From Sesamum alatum (Eukaryota > Streptophyta > Magnoliopsida > Lamiales > Pedaliaceae), in contig JACGWO010000003.1 of the NCBI GenBank assembly GCA_034509735.1, forward strand, positions 40,222,873 through 40,286,872: DNA of 64,000 bases, written 5' to 3'. The translations under genes were made by a program, and so were the position numbers. The first letter of the stretch is position 1. Each line of letters begins with the position of its first letter. This document shows, one piece after another, positions 48,188 to 59,675 of the stretch. The notes beneath the pieces were generated by a model. The model did not search any database. It had not been told where the DNA came from and saw nothing but the letters and a program-made list of their open reading frames with translations.

Positions 48188-49496
48188 CACTGTTGATTTG
48201 TTTTTCCCTCCCAAATTCTGTGTTGATTTGAAATCCTGATTTGCAGGGCAACAACCATGAAGAAATACCTATTCAAGGTTCTCAAATCCCCCTAGCAAGC
48301 CAAGAGCATGAGTTGTCATCTCAACCTACAAGAGCAACCAAAGTAAATTAGTACTTCATATATTTTTTTTATGAATAATTAGTTTTTATTTATTAATCAT
48401 TCAACACATTATTGAACTTTAAAAGCAAAGAAAAAGAGAAGGATCAACTGCACAAACATTGTCAAGAATCACATGTACGTCTATTTCCGCATTAAGTATT
48501 TTTTGTCTAAAAAATTCTTTTCCTTTTGCGCTTGTATTTTTGCGCTGAAACATTTACCTTTTTGTAATGCAGAATTAGCCAACAGCAAGGCCATCTGCAG
48601 CAACACAGTCCACAAGCACACTTGCATCTGATGTAATTTTTACAAAAAATTTACTATTAAACTTTTTTTTACATTTTTCTGTTTCTACATCTAATTCCTT
48701 TTTCTTTTTTTTTTTTATTTCTCCCGCAGGAAATTGGATATCAAGGACTTCGAAATGTTGCTTTGATGGGGGGCAACACTGGAGCAAGGTCAAGCAGAAA
48801 CAAAAGGTTTACAATCACACAAGTTTTGGAAAGAATCAAGTAGAGGTCCAAAAAAAGACTATGGAGGCCATAAATTCTATTTGGATGTTGTTTATTGTAC
48901 TTTTTGGCTACTTTGAAATGGAGATACTTGTTTAATGTACGTTTTGGCATAGAATGTATATCTGCAGGTTGTACTTTTGCCTTACAATGCACATTTTGAG
49001 AATTCTGACAGTGTTTTTGGCTTACAATGTGCTCAATGAAATTGGACTTTTTGTTTTTGCACATTTTCAGTGTTTTTTAGAGTATTTATTTTATTACAAC
49101 ACTTCCAATATTTCAGCATTCTAATCTTTCTTACAGCATTTTCAATTGTCAAAACATTACACATTTCCAACATTTTAATCTTATGATGTCATCTAAAAAT
49201 AAAAATAAACTGCCAATTTTGGAAAATTATAATACATTTACAATAACCCTTCAATTTTACTTCATTAATATAATAAAAATTACCAAAAATAGAACTGTAC
49301 TAACTCATATCAAAAAATTAACATTGCTAACCACTTTTTTGTTGTCTTGAATAGTTATATTTGATCATCCACAATTTAACACTTTCGACACCACTTCATC
49401 TATATCAAATCATCTTGTTCATCTTCGTACGTTGAAAATGCAACCCGGTCCACTATGTGCTCCAAAATCAAAATTCACCGGAATTCCACTTGGTGC
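48188..49496. other. Interior of the MULE downstream of the transposase relic
   Basis: Possible exon at 48247-48340 after an ATTTGCAG acceptor (frame beginning GNNHEEIPIQGSQ), and another at 48731-48842 (EIGYQGLRNVALMGG) ending at TAG. They are Ser/Thr/Gln-rich, like MURA tails, but the joins cannot be proved. The rest is AT-rich. Confidence 0.35.
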
Positions 49497-49712
49497 CTAT
49501 GTTGCTCTTTCGTGTTGTACCCAACGAAAAAAATTACAAACTTAAAGTCTGCAACAATAATACAACTTACACCTAGAAGGTTTTGTTAAGGATTCCACAA
49601 CCCTAATTCCTGCCTTTGAATTGCATCCACAAAATGGTGAAACTGAAAAGCTCAAGTCAAGCACTTCCTTGCATGCTCGAATTTTATTTTGTCGACTTGA
49701 TTGTGCGGACAT
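49497..49712 (-). pseudogene. GRF-type zinc-finger ORF relic
   Basis: Minus strand: MSAQSSRQNKIRACKEVLDL, then CGCNSKAG, VVESLTKPSRCKLYYCC, a stop at about 49542-49544, then VCNFFRWVQHE. The CGC... ...C..FF.W pattern fits a GRF zinc finger, often found as small ORFs near plant transposons. It converges on the transposase relic. The in-frame stop makes it non-functional. Confidence 0.5.
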
Positions 49713-49965
49713 AGCTAATTTTGAAGAAAAAAAATTATAGATTGGCCATGCAAGAAAGAGACAAAAAAATGGTTGAGGGTGAAAAGACAAATGCAGGCCT
49801 TAAAATGGGGAAGGGGGAGGCAAAAATGTTTAAAAAAAAAGCACTTTTCAGAGCTTAGCCGCAGTCAACTCGTGTGTACAAACAATCCTGACCTCAGGGT
49901 TTTTTTTTTTTAAAAAAAATTATTGTATATCACAGAGAATATAGTTAACACTTAAATTTTTTTTT

Positions 49966-51195
49966 TGAAAATTCCTAATATTTTTTTCCTCTTATTTTTT
50001 CCTTAATATTTGTCTTATGGGTCGATTAGATGATGTCAAAAGACAAATTATCATGACATCTTCCAAAATAAGAAAACGCAAGTCAGTGATTTTGACAATT
50101 CAATCATAACTTGCAAAATTAAAAAAAAAAAAAATAGTGATCAATTGATAATCCTAAATCACATCTTGTAAATAAGAAAATAATATCAACCCAATCATGA
50201 ATAACTAATTAAATTATTTAACTTTATAAAAAGTGATCATATGATAGGAGTTTCCCCTCAATAATTTATAAATATAGATGTTTTTGAACAACTCGACATA
50301 CAATTCCACATCAAATTAAGCAAGGATAACAATGAAGGAGTTCAAAATACTCCTAGCCGACTTCAAGAAAAATCCAAAACGTTCAAGGTGAAATCAAGGC
50401 GTTCATTGCCAAGATCATTAAATTTCAACCTTCGATTCGTGATTGTAGTGTTAAATCCCTAAATTAACATCTGCACATCAACCTTGAGAGAAGATCGAAG
50501 TGTTGATTCCACCGAGAAATCTTCAAATCCAAACGACCACATCTAGATTTATAATGTTTTAATTCGAGAATATGTTGAAAAACTTTCCCTCCAATTAACA
50601 TTATTGAAGGACTTAGATCGATTTTGAACGAGATTAAAACATCAAATTCCTCACCTTCAAAGTTATCAAACCAAAGATTACATTATAAAAGTGAACAATT
50701 AAAAAAGTAGATAGAAATTTGTACACCCAAACCACACGGTATCAAGCAATTTATTCAATTGTAATATTTTCTTCTCTTGTTAATTTTTAAGGTAAATTAC
50801 ATTGACACTCCCTGAGTTTAGACCAAATTACACAAATACTCAATGTTTCTTTTAAAATTACAACCATACCCCATAAGGAATGTTAGTGTAATGTTTTTCA
50901 ATGAGTGTTTATTTAAATTTTGCATTTAAATAGGGAGTGTAGTTGTAATTACAACTATAACCTCAACTGGTGTAGCTGTAATTTTACTAAAGATAGAAAA
51001 TATTTGTTCATTTTAATCTAATTTCAAATAATATCTATGTAATTCATGAAAACAGTGAGACTGGTGCTCCAACAAGATTACTCGACAGACGGCAATACAG
51101 CTGTGCTGCCCATGCACTAGATAGGCCTGCTTTGAAGTAGGAAAATAAAAATGTTTCAAATATGATTGTGGGTGCAATATTAATGTATTTTCATC
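49966..51195. other. Intergenic sequence with one short foldback
   Basis: 50790-50988 is a small foldback (GGTAAATTACATTGACACTC against the complement of AGTAAAATTACAGCTACACC). 50280-50740 has mixed composition but no family similarity. The rest is AT-rich. Confidence 0.4.
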
Positions 51196-51530
51196 TTCAA
51201 AGCTAATTGCAATTTTAATCCTGTAAATATAAGATTATTTTAGTTTTATACGAATTTATTTTACAATTTTATACTGTAATTTTGAAAATTTCACACATTG
51301 AAAAAATTGTTGGAATTTGCTAAAATGGCCGAAAAAGTGTAGGTGACCAAAGAAAAAGTGCATCAATTAAGCTAGTCTCGTGCACTCTTCCAAACTATCT
51401 AGAAAATTTTGGTCGTATTTGTTCTTAATATGCGAAATTTTAAAAATTATAGTACGAAATTATCAAAATAAATTTGTATAAAACTAAAATTGTCAAGCAT
51501 GACCAAATTACAATTTTCCCTCAAACCTAT
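51196..51530. repeat. Decayed foldback element
   Basis: CTAATTGCAATTTTAATCCT at the left answers the complement of GGGAAAATTGTAATTTGGTC at the right. Inner AATTTCACACATTG and its counterpart match the element at 18610-18936. Confidence 0.5.
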
Positions 51531-52600
51531 ATATAGAGTATACCCGTTATGAAAATACTAATAGATAAACAACTGCTGAGTAAAAACTTAAAGGGGAAAA
51601 AAAAAAAAAAAGCAACACAAACGCAACCTTTTGATGTGAGAATTAGCTATGAGCTATTTAAAAAATAAATAAAAAATCAGAGAGTCTCGTTATATTTATT
51701 TTTTGTTTTTTTGTTTAGGGATGACTCTTTGTCTAGTAGTATTTTTATTAGGGTAAAAATGCAATTATATATATATATATATATGTAAATGTTGATCAAT
51801 ATGATGTCCTTGATGGGATGTTTCAATTGGTTCTATTATATTAGGAGCTTGAACATAAATTGAATTATTTTATATAATTCATTTAGTTATGTATTTGCTT
51901 AGATGATATACATGACATAAATATCTGATATATTAATGCAAGCAAAATATGTTGTTTGGGTCTAATTAGGGGAGAAAGTAATAAAATAAAATGTTAGGAT
52001 ATAAAAGAGTGTAAATCTATGAAATTGAGAGTGTTATTCCTCATTTTTTTGTGTGCAAGAGAGAGTTTCACATTGAGCTAAAACTCTTAGAACGAAATTA
52101 AAGTGTTCCTTTCAGCTAAAATTGTAGCGTTAAGGTGAAAGTTGTAGTATTAATCTCAAGTTGCCTTCTCCCGTTGGGGGACCTCTCAATTTATAGGCAA
52201 GTATTAGTCGGTTGGAAAAGACCAAGCGGATTTGGTAAAGGATCTTCACGAATTTGGTGGAGCATGATCTCAAAGTGTTTGGATAATGTAAATTCCCCTA
52301 TAGCTTCAGTAGAGGGTCATCTCCCAGCAGTTGGGGGATCTCAAGTCCCTAAGCTTCCTTGTGGGCTTGCGAGGCCCTTTTGGATATGGGTGGATTGGGC
52401 TTTTTTTAGTCAATTTATTTTCTGGGGACACCTCCAACGAACTCTTTGGAGCTCTACCCAAACTGGTCTTCATGGAGGCACCCTAGGCCCCTACCTGAAT
52501 TGGGCCTACTGGGGGCACATTGGGGCTTTGCATTTCTTTTGAGCTTTTGCATTTCCTTTTTTTACTTTGAATCGCTTAGGCCTCTTTCAGTCAATTCATT
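51531..52600. other. Possible LTR fragment with a 135-codon open frame
   Basis: 51991-52560 begins TGTTAGGATATAAAAGAGTG (a TATA-like motif) and is unusually GC-rich from 52150. The open frame at 52135-52542 is Trp/Gly/Leu-rich with no known similarity. The whole resembles retrotransposon LTR or leader sequence. Matching second LTR, ends and coding are absent. Confidence 0.35.
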
Positions 52601-53859
52601 TTTATAGATATATATCATATATGAATTTATTGGAATTAATTATAAATGATTCTGAAATTCATAACCGGGCTGCAGAAGCAGTGGTTGAAGATGGCCATCA
52701 TACTTATTAATGACTCCACCAACATATATAATGGAATTACTCTAACCAGAAGGTAATAACTTGAAGGTAAAAAATGATGATGTCCATGAAATTCCTCATC
52801 AATCATCAATAAAATATATATCTCAAGTTTTTGTTATCAAAAAATTAAAAAAAAAAAAAAGAAAGAAATACCTCAAGTTTTAGTACTTTTTATCTTACCA
52901 TATCAGTTGACTTTCAGGTTTAAATTGTCATCTACAATGATAAATCAATGCAAAAGGCCATGGCAACTACAAGCTTGTCTCCATAGACATTTCCTTGTAC
53001 TTTTTTTTTCAAAACAAGAAATTTTAAGTGGTTTATATTTCGATCATCACTAAAAAAATTAGAATATGTCCCTAGAATCACCGATTGTTTACAAATATAC
53101 TTACAAATTATCCACCAACATAATTTTTATCGACAAAACGAATCAAGTTAGCTCACAATTATTTTGAATGGAAGTGATTCATTCTTACTAAGTGCACCAA
53201 CGAGTGTTTGACGTTTACTTTTCAATTGACCTTATAAAAACTATAGTGGGAAAAAGGTGGAGTAGATTAATTTGGATTGGGTTGAGAATGAATCGGTAGT
53301 CTAAGACAAGATCACATGGATCAAGTTTGGTTGGTTGGAAGTAGATCTAATTAATGCAAGAAAATGATTTTCTTTATTTCAACCAAAATATTTAATTTTA
53401 AAAAATAGAGCTAAGTAATACTATGCTCACATTTCATAATAAATATTCATAACTGCAGCAACAAAAAGCCCAACTGAGACAAAAATAAAAACCAATGATT
53501 ATATTATAAAATTGGATCTACACATTTTAGTTATTTTCTATGTTCGTGAATTACTTCAGCTTATATGGGCGTTTCAGTTATTTCTCATGTTTTACGTAAG
53601 TTTAAAATTTAATCTACATATGAGTGTTTTACTGTGAGCATTTTTTGAAATATTTTTGTAACTATTTTTCAAATTTTTGTACTTTGTTATATTCTTTTTT
53701 TTTTTTTTTTTGATTTGGTATACTTTGTTATATTCTTAAGTGGTCTTATGGTGATTTTGCATGTTCATTTGTTAATTTGATGCTTCATGCGTGGCACATA
53801 TTAGCTTCTAAATTTTTATATATCAAGTTGGCACTTAAGGGAATGATACTTTAATAATT
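52601..53859. other. Intergenic, no gene seen
   Basis: AT-rich with A and T homopolymers at 52847-52860 and 53697-53710. No transposon ends recognised. Confidence 0.4.
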
Positions 53860-54104
53860 CACTACAAAAAGAGATGATACTGGCCACGACAAAGTAAGTG
53901 AGGATATTAAAATTGTAACTAATTATATGTATTAAGTTGCAATAATTTTTATTTTGTCAATATAATGATTTTAATAGTGACAATATATATTTCAGTGAAT
54001 ATTGTCACTAGTGATAATTAGTGATAAGAAAATCATGCAAAAAGTTTTCATTATAAACAATTAGCGACACATGTATAGTGATAAGTTAGTCAAAAGAAAT
54101 ATAA
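53860..54104. mobile_element. CACTA-like MITE fragment, cut by a foldback
   Basis: Begins CACTACAAAAAGAGATGATA. It carries repeated GTGACAATAT/ATTGTCACTAG blocks, as at 29890-30130. The opposite terminus is not identified; the element may continue beyond the foldback at 54105-54464. Confidence 0.45.
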
Positions 54105-54464
54105 GGGTAAATTACATTTTGCCGTTCGAGCTATGCTCATTTTTACACTTTGTCTTCTAAACTTTATTTTTTTTTTGTCAACTTACAATCTTAACTTTGC
54201 AAAATTTGCACTTTGCCATATTTGACCTTTTTCGATCGTTTTTTTCTAATGAAAAAACATCACATACTGATATTTAAGGGTAATGTGATGTGATATTTTC
54301 TCACATGGCACTGTATTTGATGTTTTCTGATAGAAAAATCGACAAGAAAAAGGTCATATACAACAAACTACAAATTTTGAAAAATTGAAATGGTAAGTTA
54401 ATTAAAAAAAAAAAAAAAAGCTTAGATGGCAGGCATAGTTCAAAAAGCAAAATGTAATTTACCC
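54105..54464. mobile_element. Mutator-type foldback, 9-bp duplication
   Basis: The ends GGGTAAATTACATTTTGCC and the complement of GGGTAAATTACATTTTGC are near-perfect. Flanks GAAATATAA (54096-54104) and AAAATATAA (54465-54473) differ at one base. The central palindrome includes ACATCACAT...ATGTGATGTG. Confidence 0.75.
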
Positions 54465-54499
54465 AAAATATAATTGTCATGGGTAAATAGTATTTATTT

Positions 54500-54695
54500 A
54501 GGGTCTTTCCGCTTTTGATCCCATAGCTACGAGCTTCTCACTTTTGGTCCCTTAACTTTCAAAGCATAGCACTTTTGGTCTCATGACATATTTCAATTAG
54601 ATATTTAACGGAAAAGGTTACATGACCATTAAGTATATAGAGCGAAAAGTACTACCTTTTTAAAGTTATGGGACCAAAAATGAGAATCTCATAAC
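54500..54695. repeat. Short GGTCC-arm foldback
   Basis: GATCCCATAGCTACGAG, CACTTTTGGTCCCTTAAC and the inverse TTATGGGACCAAAAATGAG form arms around a TTAACGGAAAAGG centre. The outer ends are unclear. An AT run follows at 54703-54722. Confidence 0.45.
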
Positions 54696-55687
54696 AAAAG
54701 CATAATATATATATATATATATTGTTTTCCAATGGTAATTGATTTGATTCAAACATCTAAATCAAAACTTATTATCTCATTGACTTAATACTATAATATT
54801 CTATATCAAATTGATAATAGTATTTTCACCTGTGAAAACAGTTACCTAGATCAAATAACTGAGAACGAATGCAATTATCTAACCTAATTTCTTATCTCTA
54901 TAAATAAATCATGCCAAACACATAATATATTTGTTTGCTACTTGTACCCATGACAGTTAGAGATCATAGAATTCATGATTAGCAGTAGAATATTAATTAA
55001 CATAGAATCGATTATCATTTGTCAAATTCTATCAATTATTAATTATCCTTTAAAGAATAAAATGAAGATAAGAAATACTCGAAGAGAAAAATATAAATAT
55101 ACAAGACCTCACAACATAATAAAAGAGTTCAACTTTTTCTTTAAATTAGAAAACAAAATTAGCTATACATAGTGTATTCAGAAAACACCTAAAATTCTAG
55201 AGAAAAGCATAAACCAGGGGAAATGGAGAAGATGGAAGATGATAGATGTCCCAAATTTGCAGCAAAAAGAGTCCTTTATAGCCTCAAAAGGTCAATAGTC
55301 AGTCCAGATTTTCTTTCCTACTTGTGATTGAGAAAAGAAGGAAAGTTATTTCTTCTAAAACTATGCAGGATATTTAATTCCTTCTAAAACAATAAGGATA
55401 GATTAAAATAACAGCACCTAATTGTGACCTATCATTCATTCCTTTTACTTAGCTTACTTATTTTTAACATATTGTCTATACATTCTTTGTTTTAGTTCTC
55501 GTCAAAATCATTACTAAGTTAAATATCATAGTATTAACCCTCTTTTGCAAGGTAGTTCTCCAAAATATTTTAAGATGCTCAGTCGGAACTTCGATATTTT
55601 ATGTTGTTACTGAACTACGATACACATTGCTTAGAATATTCAAATTCTTTATTTAAATATTTAAATATTTTTTTATGCTTATTGATA
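54696..55687. other. Intergenic, no gene seen
   Basis: A TATAAATA motif at 54899 precedes only short frames (one of 65 codons at 54975-55172, Ile/Lys-rich, without similarity). I do not support a gene. Confidence 0.4.
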
Positions 55688-55697
55688 TTAATATTAT

Positions 55698-56474
55698 GGC
55701 TTAATTGCTTTACTGTTTGTATCTAGGGAGGGTGGCAAACTAAGGACCTTAAATATAGGGGTAGCAAATACTGTCATAAAATTTAATTTTATTTTTTTTT
55801 GGCGATTGCAGGACTCCAATCACCGAATTTTTAAAATTGGCTGGAATTTGCTGAATTGGACAAATCTAGGGTTTTTTAAATTGGGGAAAAACTGACTGAC
55901 ATATTTTAAAAATACCCTGCCACATAAGCACTGGCATGGAAAAAATATATAAACTAAATTCTAAATTTATATTATGTATATAATTATAAATTATAAAAAT
56001 AAAACTATTATATAATATAAATTAAAAAATAATTAACACCCCTAATCCTTCCCCTCCGTCGTCGCCCGCCTAATTCTTCCCTTCCGCTGCCCTCGTCCCC
56101 CATTAGAAGGGGGTGGCGCTGCCCCAGCAGAGGGGGACCGGGGAAGGGGGGGGTTAATTTTTTCTAATTTATATTATATAATTTTTTTGTATAATTTAAT
56201 ATACATAATTTAAAATTTATTTTATATTTTTTTCCCATGTCAGCGCCTTATGTGGCACGGTATTTTTAAAATATGCCCAATCAGCTTTTTCAATTTAAAA
56301 AGCCCTAAATTTGTCCACGTCAGCAAATTCCGTTCATTTTTAAAAATTCAGTAGCCAGAGTCCTACAATTGTCAAAAAAAAAAAAAAAATTCAGAGCAGT
56401 ATTTGCCATCTCTATACTTAAGGTCCTTAGTCTGTCACCCTTCTAATATACGGGGCAATAAATATAATTAAGTC
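55698..56474. mobile_element. Mutator-type foldback with GC-rich centre, 10-bp duplication
   Basis: Long inverted arms include GACTAAGGACCTTAAGTATA-like sequence, GGTAGCAAATACTG and CAAATTTAGGGCTTTTT-like blocks on both sides. Flanking TTAATATTAT is identical at 55688-55697 and 56475-56484. The centre at 56035-56155 is GC-rich (CCGTCGTCGCCCGCC, GGGGAAGGGGGGGG), unlike the arms, and may be captured sequence. 777 bases. Confidence 0.75.
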
Positions 56475-56484
56475 TTAATATTAT

Positions 56485-57293
56485 ATAAAAAAAATTCGGA
56501 GTAGTTTTAGTAAAATCCATCATCACAAGCTCATCATTACAAGCGATAATATTATAAGCCTCATATTCACGCATGAAGACATTGTGTGCCCCTTTTCAGC
56601 TTTTGTTCTCTGTTTTATTTGCTCAGTTTCCATTGTGAAGACATGAAAACGAAATGACAAGCTTTATGTACTGCTCGAGTTGGTGTTGGTGCACTTGTCA
56701 AACTTAACTAACTAATATTGCAAATACAATATCAAATAGTTCAATTATTTAATAAGACATGCAACAAATTGATGCTGCGATATATATGAAGGGTTTATAA
56801 CATATTTACTTGGCAAGAAAATATGTAAGTGTGTAGGCATTTAATTAGACTATGTGCTGCAGTATGTGGCAAATGAAATTACATGTCTTGTACTGACTTT
56901 TGATGCCTGCTGCATTAATTTTTTATTTTATTTATTTATTTTTAAAGATTCAAATAACAGGAAAACTTATTTAGGACGTGATGGAGGAAAAATATATTGA
57001 ATTTTTTAAGAAAGGAGATCGAAGGAGAACCATATATTTTTGTGGTTGTATGCATTTACTAACTTATGCGGTAAGCATCGATAATTATCAATATTATTTT
57101 TTATTCAAAATAATATAATTGATCAATGGTTGATTGGCCATCTTATGGTACTTTAAAGATGCAGCTACTTCATATCGACTGTTGCCTAATATGGTGTCAT
57201 GTTAACAAAATATTAGAAATTGCCACTTCTTGTAAGTGGTTAATTTGAGCTTGCAAATTGGTGTGTAGGGTGATGCTTGATCCTAAGAAACAT
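56485..57293. other. Intergenic, no gene seen
   Basis: AT-rich with no family similarity and no clear transposon ends. Confidence 0.4.
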
Positions 57294-58412
57294 TTAGGGT
57301 ATGTTTGGTTGAGAAGAATGTGGAAGGAAAAGAGGATGTATAAGAAAAGGTTTAGTGTTTGGTTTGAGGGAAGAGGTGGATGGGAAGTAAAACTGGATGT
57401 ATATGAAATCCCTCCGGAGTCCAATTTTGTTTCCGTCCGAAATTGGGCGAAAAAGTGGAAGTATAAGACTAAAAAGACAAAAAAAAAAAAAAAATACACA
57501 TTTTATTTCTATTTACTCTATTGCCCATATTTGAGAGTGTTGGTAGTCATTTTTATTTTATTTAAACTGAATAGTTTATAATAAATGAACAATATTCGTT
57601 TTGATGAATATTTCTATTAATAAAAATACTATTATTTTTGTTTGATAAATATTTTTATTAATAAGGTTTTTAAATCTTTGTTATACTAAAACTATATTAG
57701 TATAATATTAACTTGTTTATTTTCTAATACAAAATAAAGAGAAAGAGGTAAGCAGTAAAATTAAAAAAAATTAGTCTTTTCTTCTCAAACTATTTTTCTC
57801 GTACCAAACAAAAGGAAGTATTTGAGATTTACTCCTTTTCCAATCTTACCAAACAACTTGAAGGAAAAATATTATTCTTTCGGGTTAATTGCAATTTTCG
57901 TCCTGTAATTATAGGTATTTGGCGTTTTGGTCCTTTAAGTTTTTAGGGTAGCAAAATAGTCCTTTAACATTTCAGTTAATTGCAATCTTCGTCCTATAAT
58001 TATAGGTATTTAGCCGTTTGGTCCTTTAAGTTTCTAGGATAGCAAAATAGCCCTTTAACTTTTCAATTTTCGCGATTTTCGTCCTCTGATTGCCGGAATA
58101 ATGGCACGCGATGAGGTTGATTGTCTTCTTGAGTGATACCACATTCAGGCATTGCCCCTTCTTCCGGCGAGTTTAAAAGCCTCATGTGTGAATCACGTGC
58201 CATTATTCCGCCGAGTTTTAAAAAATCCGGCGACTAGAGGACGAAAATCGCAAAGATTAAAAAGTTAAAGGACTATTTTGCTACCCTAGAAACTTAAAGG
58301 ATCGAAACGCCAAATGCCTATAATTACAGGACAAAAATTGCAATTAACCCTATTCTTTCCTTCCCCTCCCCTTTTCACATTCCATTTCCTCTCATTTGAA
58401 CCAAACAAACCC
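57294..58412. mobile_element. MITE with GTTTGGTT ends, interrupted by a foldback
   Basis: The left end TTTAGGGTATGTTTGGTTGA and the right end, the complement of TTAAGGGTTTGTTTGGTTCA, are inverted. Purine-rich then pyrimidine-rich subterminal parts (GGAAGGAAAAGAGG; CCTTCCCCTCCCC) also pair. The element at 57882-58350 is inserted within it. Confidence 0.6.
57882..58350. mobile_element. Mutator-type foldback, perfect 9-bp duplication
   Basis: The ends GGGTTAATTGCAATTTTCGT and the complement of GGGTTAATTGCAATTTTTGT are near-identical over long arms. Flanking TATTCTTTC is identical at 57873-57881 and 58351-58359. The left arm has a tandem duplication of about 91 bases (57885 and 57976). 469 bases. 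Confidence 0.85.
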
Positions 58413-58449
<37 letters not shown>

Positions 58450-59550
58450 GCTAACTATAATTAATGTCACTTTTGTTTTTCTTAATTTCATTTTCAGTTA
58501 TCTATTCAAAATCTAATGCATTTACATTTTGCATATTACAATGTACACATTACAAAAAGACAAGGGTTTTCACTCTTATTAGATATCTCCTACCTCAATA
58601 ATTGCAATTTGAATTTTCTGCTATACATAGCAAATACAAAGTACATAGTAAGTCTAGTACTTGTATCATAAGATAGCTAAATTTCACTTTTGATGAATCA
58701 GAACTTTAATGATGTGAATAATTACTAACAAGAGTTCAACATGCCGTTCTTTGAAATGTGTACATTTTAACATCAAAATAGCAATACATTATCGCAATAA
58801 ATATTATGCAACTTTTTGTCGTCCTATAAGTTAGATTCACTTTATTTTAGGTCTCATATTTTACGATATTTTGATTTAAATTTCTACTTCCACAAAGTCC
58901 ACCAACTTTTTATTTTTCTTTCTTTTCTATGCGGTTTGTGGCTATATTGACGTCTCGTTATGTGATATATTTTCCGATCTGATTTTATACGAGCCTCACC
59001 TGCCATGGAGAGGAGACCATGGGGATTACAAGTCACACAAGATCCTCCAAGTTGTGGAGGTAGTGTCTGTTCTGGTTTCATACGAGTTTCACGGTGTCTC
59101 GATAGGGAAAGGAGTTCACGAAATATTGTCTGTTTTTACTTCATAAGAACTTATAAACCACCTCAAACTCCTCGTCTACATACAATCAATGTGGAATGCG
59201 TGTCTACTTCACTTTTTTATTGAAAAAGTTAACCGAAATCGCCACATGGCATGGACGTGTATAAAATATCTTCACACACAAACTAATATAAATAATTTTC
59301 ATTCTCGATATTTACAAAAATATAAAAAAAGGCCCACTAAATAGTAAATAGATATAAATCATAATAGTCATATATAGGTGAGGTTATTTTTTTTTTCTTC
59401 TAAAAACTATAATATAAAAAGAATATGAAATACTAACATGATTAGCCATCAATGCTGGGCCAAACCATCTACTCCAAAATCCCTCTGTGAAGCATTTGTT
59501 TCACTTAGTTTAGCACTGTGCAGCTGCACTCGACCAACCAAACTAATCTC
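58413..59550. other. Upstream region of the LRR gene
   Basis: An AT run at 58416-58447 is followed by AT-rich DNA. 58880-59220 is mixed in composition, with related phrases GATTTTATACGAGCCTCAC and GGTTTCATACGAGTTTCACG that suggest a decayed repeat. No gene seen. Confidence 0.4.
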
Positions 59551-59560
59551 TATATATATA
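59551..59560 (+). promoter_or_regulatory. Candidate TATA box of the LRR gene
   Basis: CTCTATATATATACA lies about 120 bases before the start codon at 59676. The usual 25-35 base offset would put transcription start near 59580-59595. Confidence 0.5.
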
Positions 59561-59600
59561 CATTAAATTCCACTCATTCCACACCGTCCTTGTCTCATCA

Positions 59601-59660
59601 ATGCACCAACCTAATTTGTACAAGCTTGCAAGAAATCCCATCAAATACTCGGAAGCTTGA
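59601..59660 (+). CDS. Upstream ORF of the LRR gene (19 codons)
   Basis: ATG at 59601 encodes MHQPNLYKLARNPIKYSEA and stops at 59658-59660, 15 bases before the main ATG. It lies downstream of the candidate TATA box, so it is probably in the leader. Whether it is translated or conserved is unknown. Confidence 0.4.
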   Translation: MHQPNLYKLARNPIKYSEA

Positions 59661-59675
59661 TTATCACTACAGAAC

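Larger units (their letters stand above)
46221..49965. mobile_element. Decayed Mutator-like element (MULE), boundaries tentative
   Basis: Internal parts are the transposase zinc-knuckle end (47115-47280) and a converging GRF-type zinc-finger relic (49497-49712), with a hAT element inserted between them. Possible ends: GGGGTTAAATTC then CTCCTGTGATAT at 46217-46254, and the complement of GTTAACTATATTCTCTGTGA then TAT at about 49927-49950. The 9-bp duplication is not evident, so the limits are a guess. The catalytic part of the transposase is missing. Confidence 0.4.

Noticed and set aside
52135..52542. 135-codon open frame as a gene
   Set aside because: No recognisable domain or splice partners. 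Composition and the upstream TATAAAAG motif suit retrotransposon LTR or leader sequence better.
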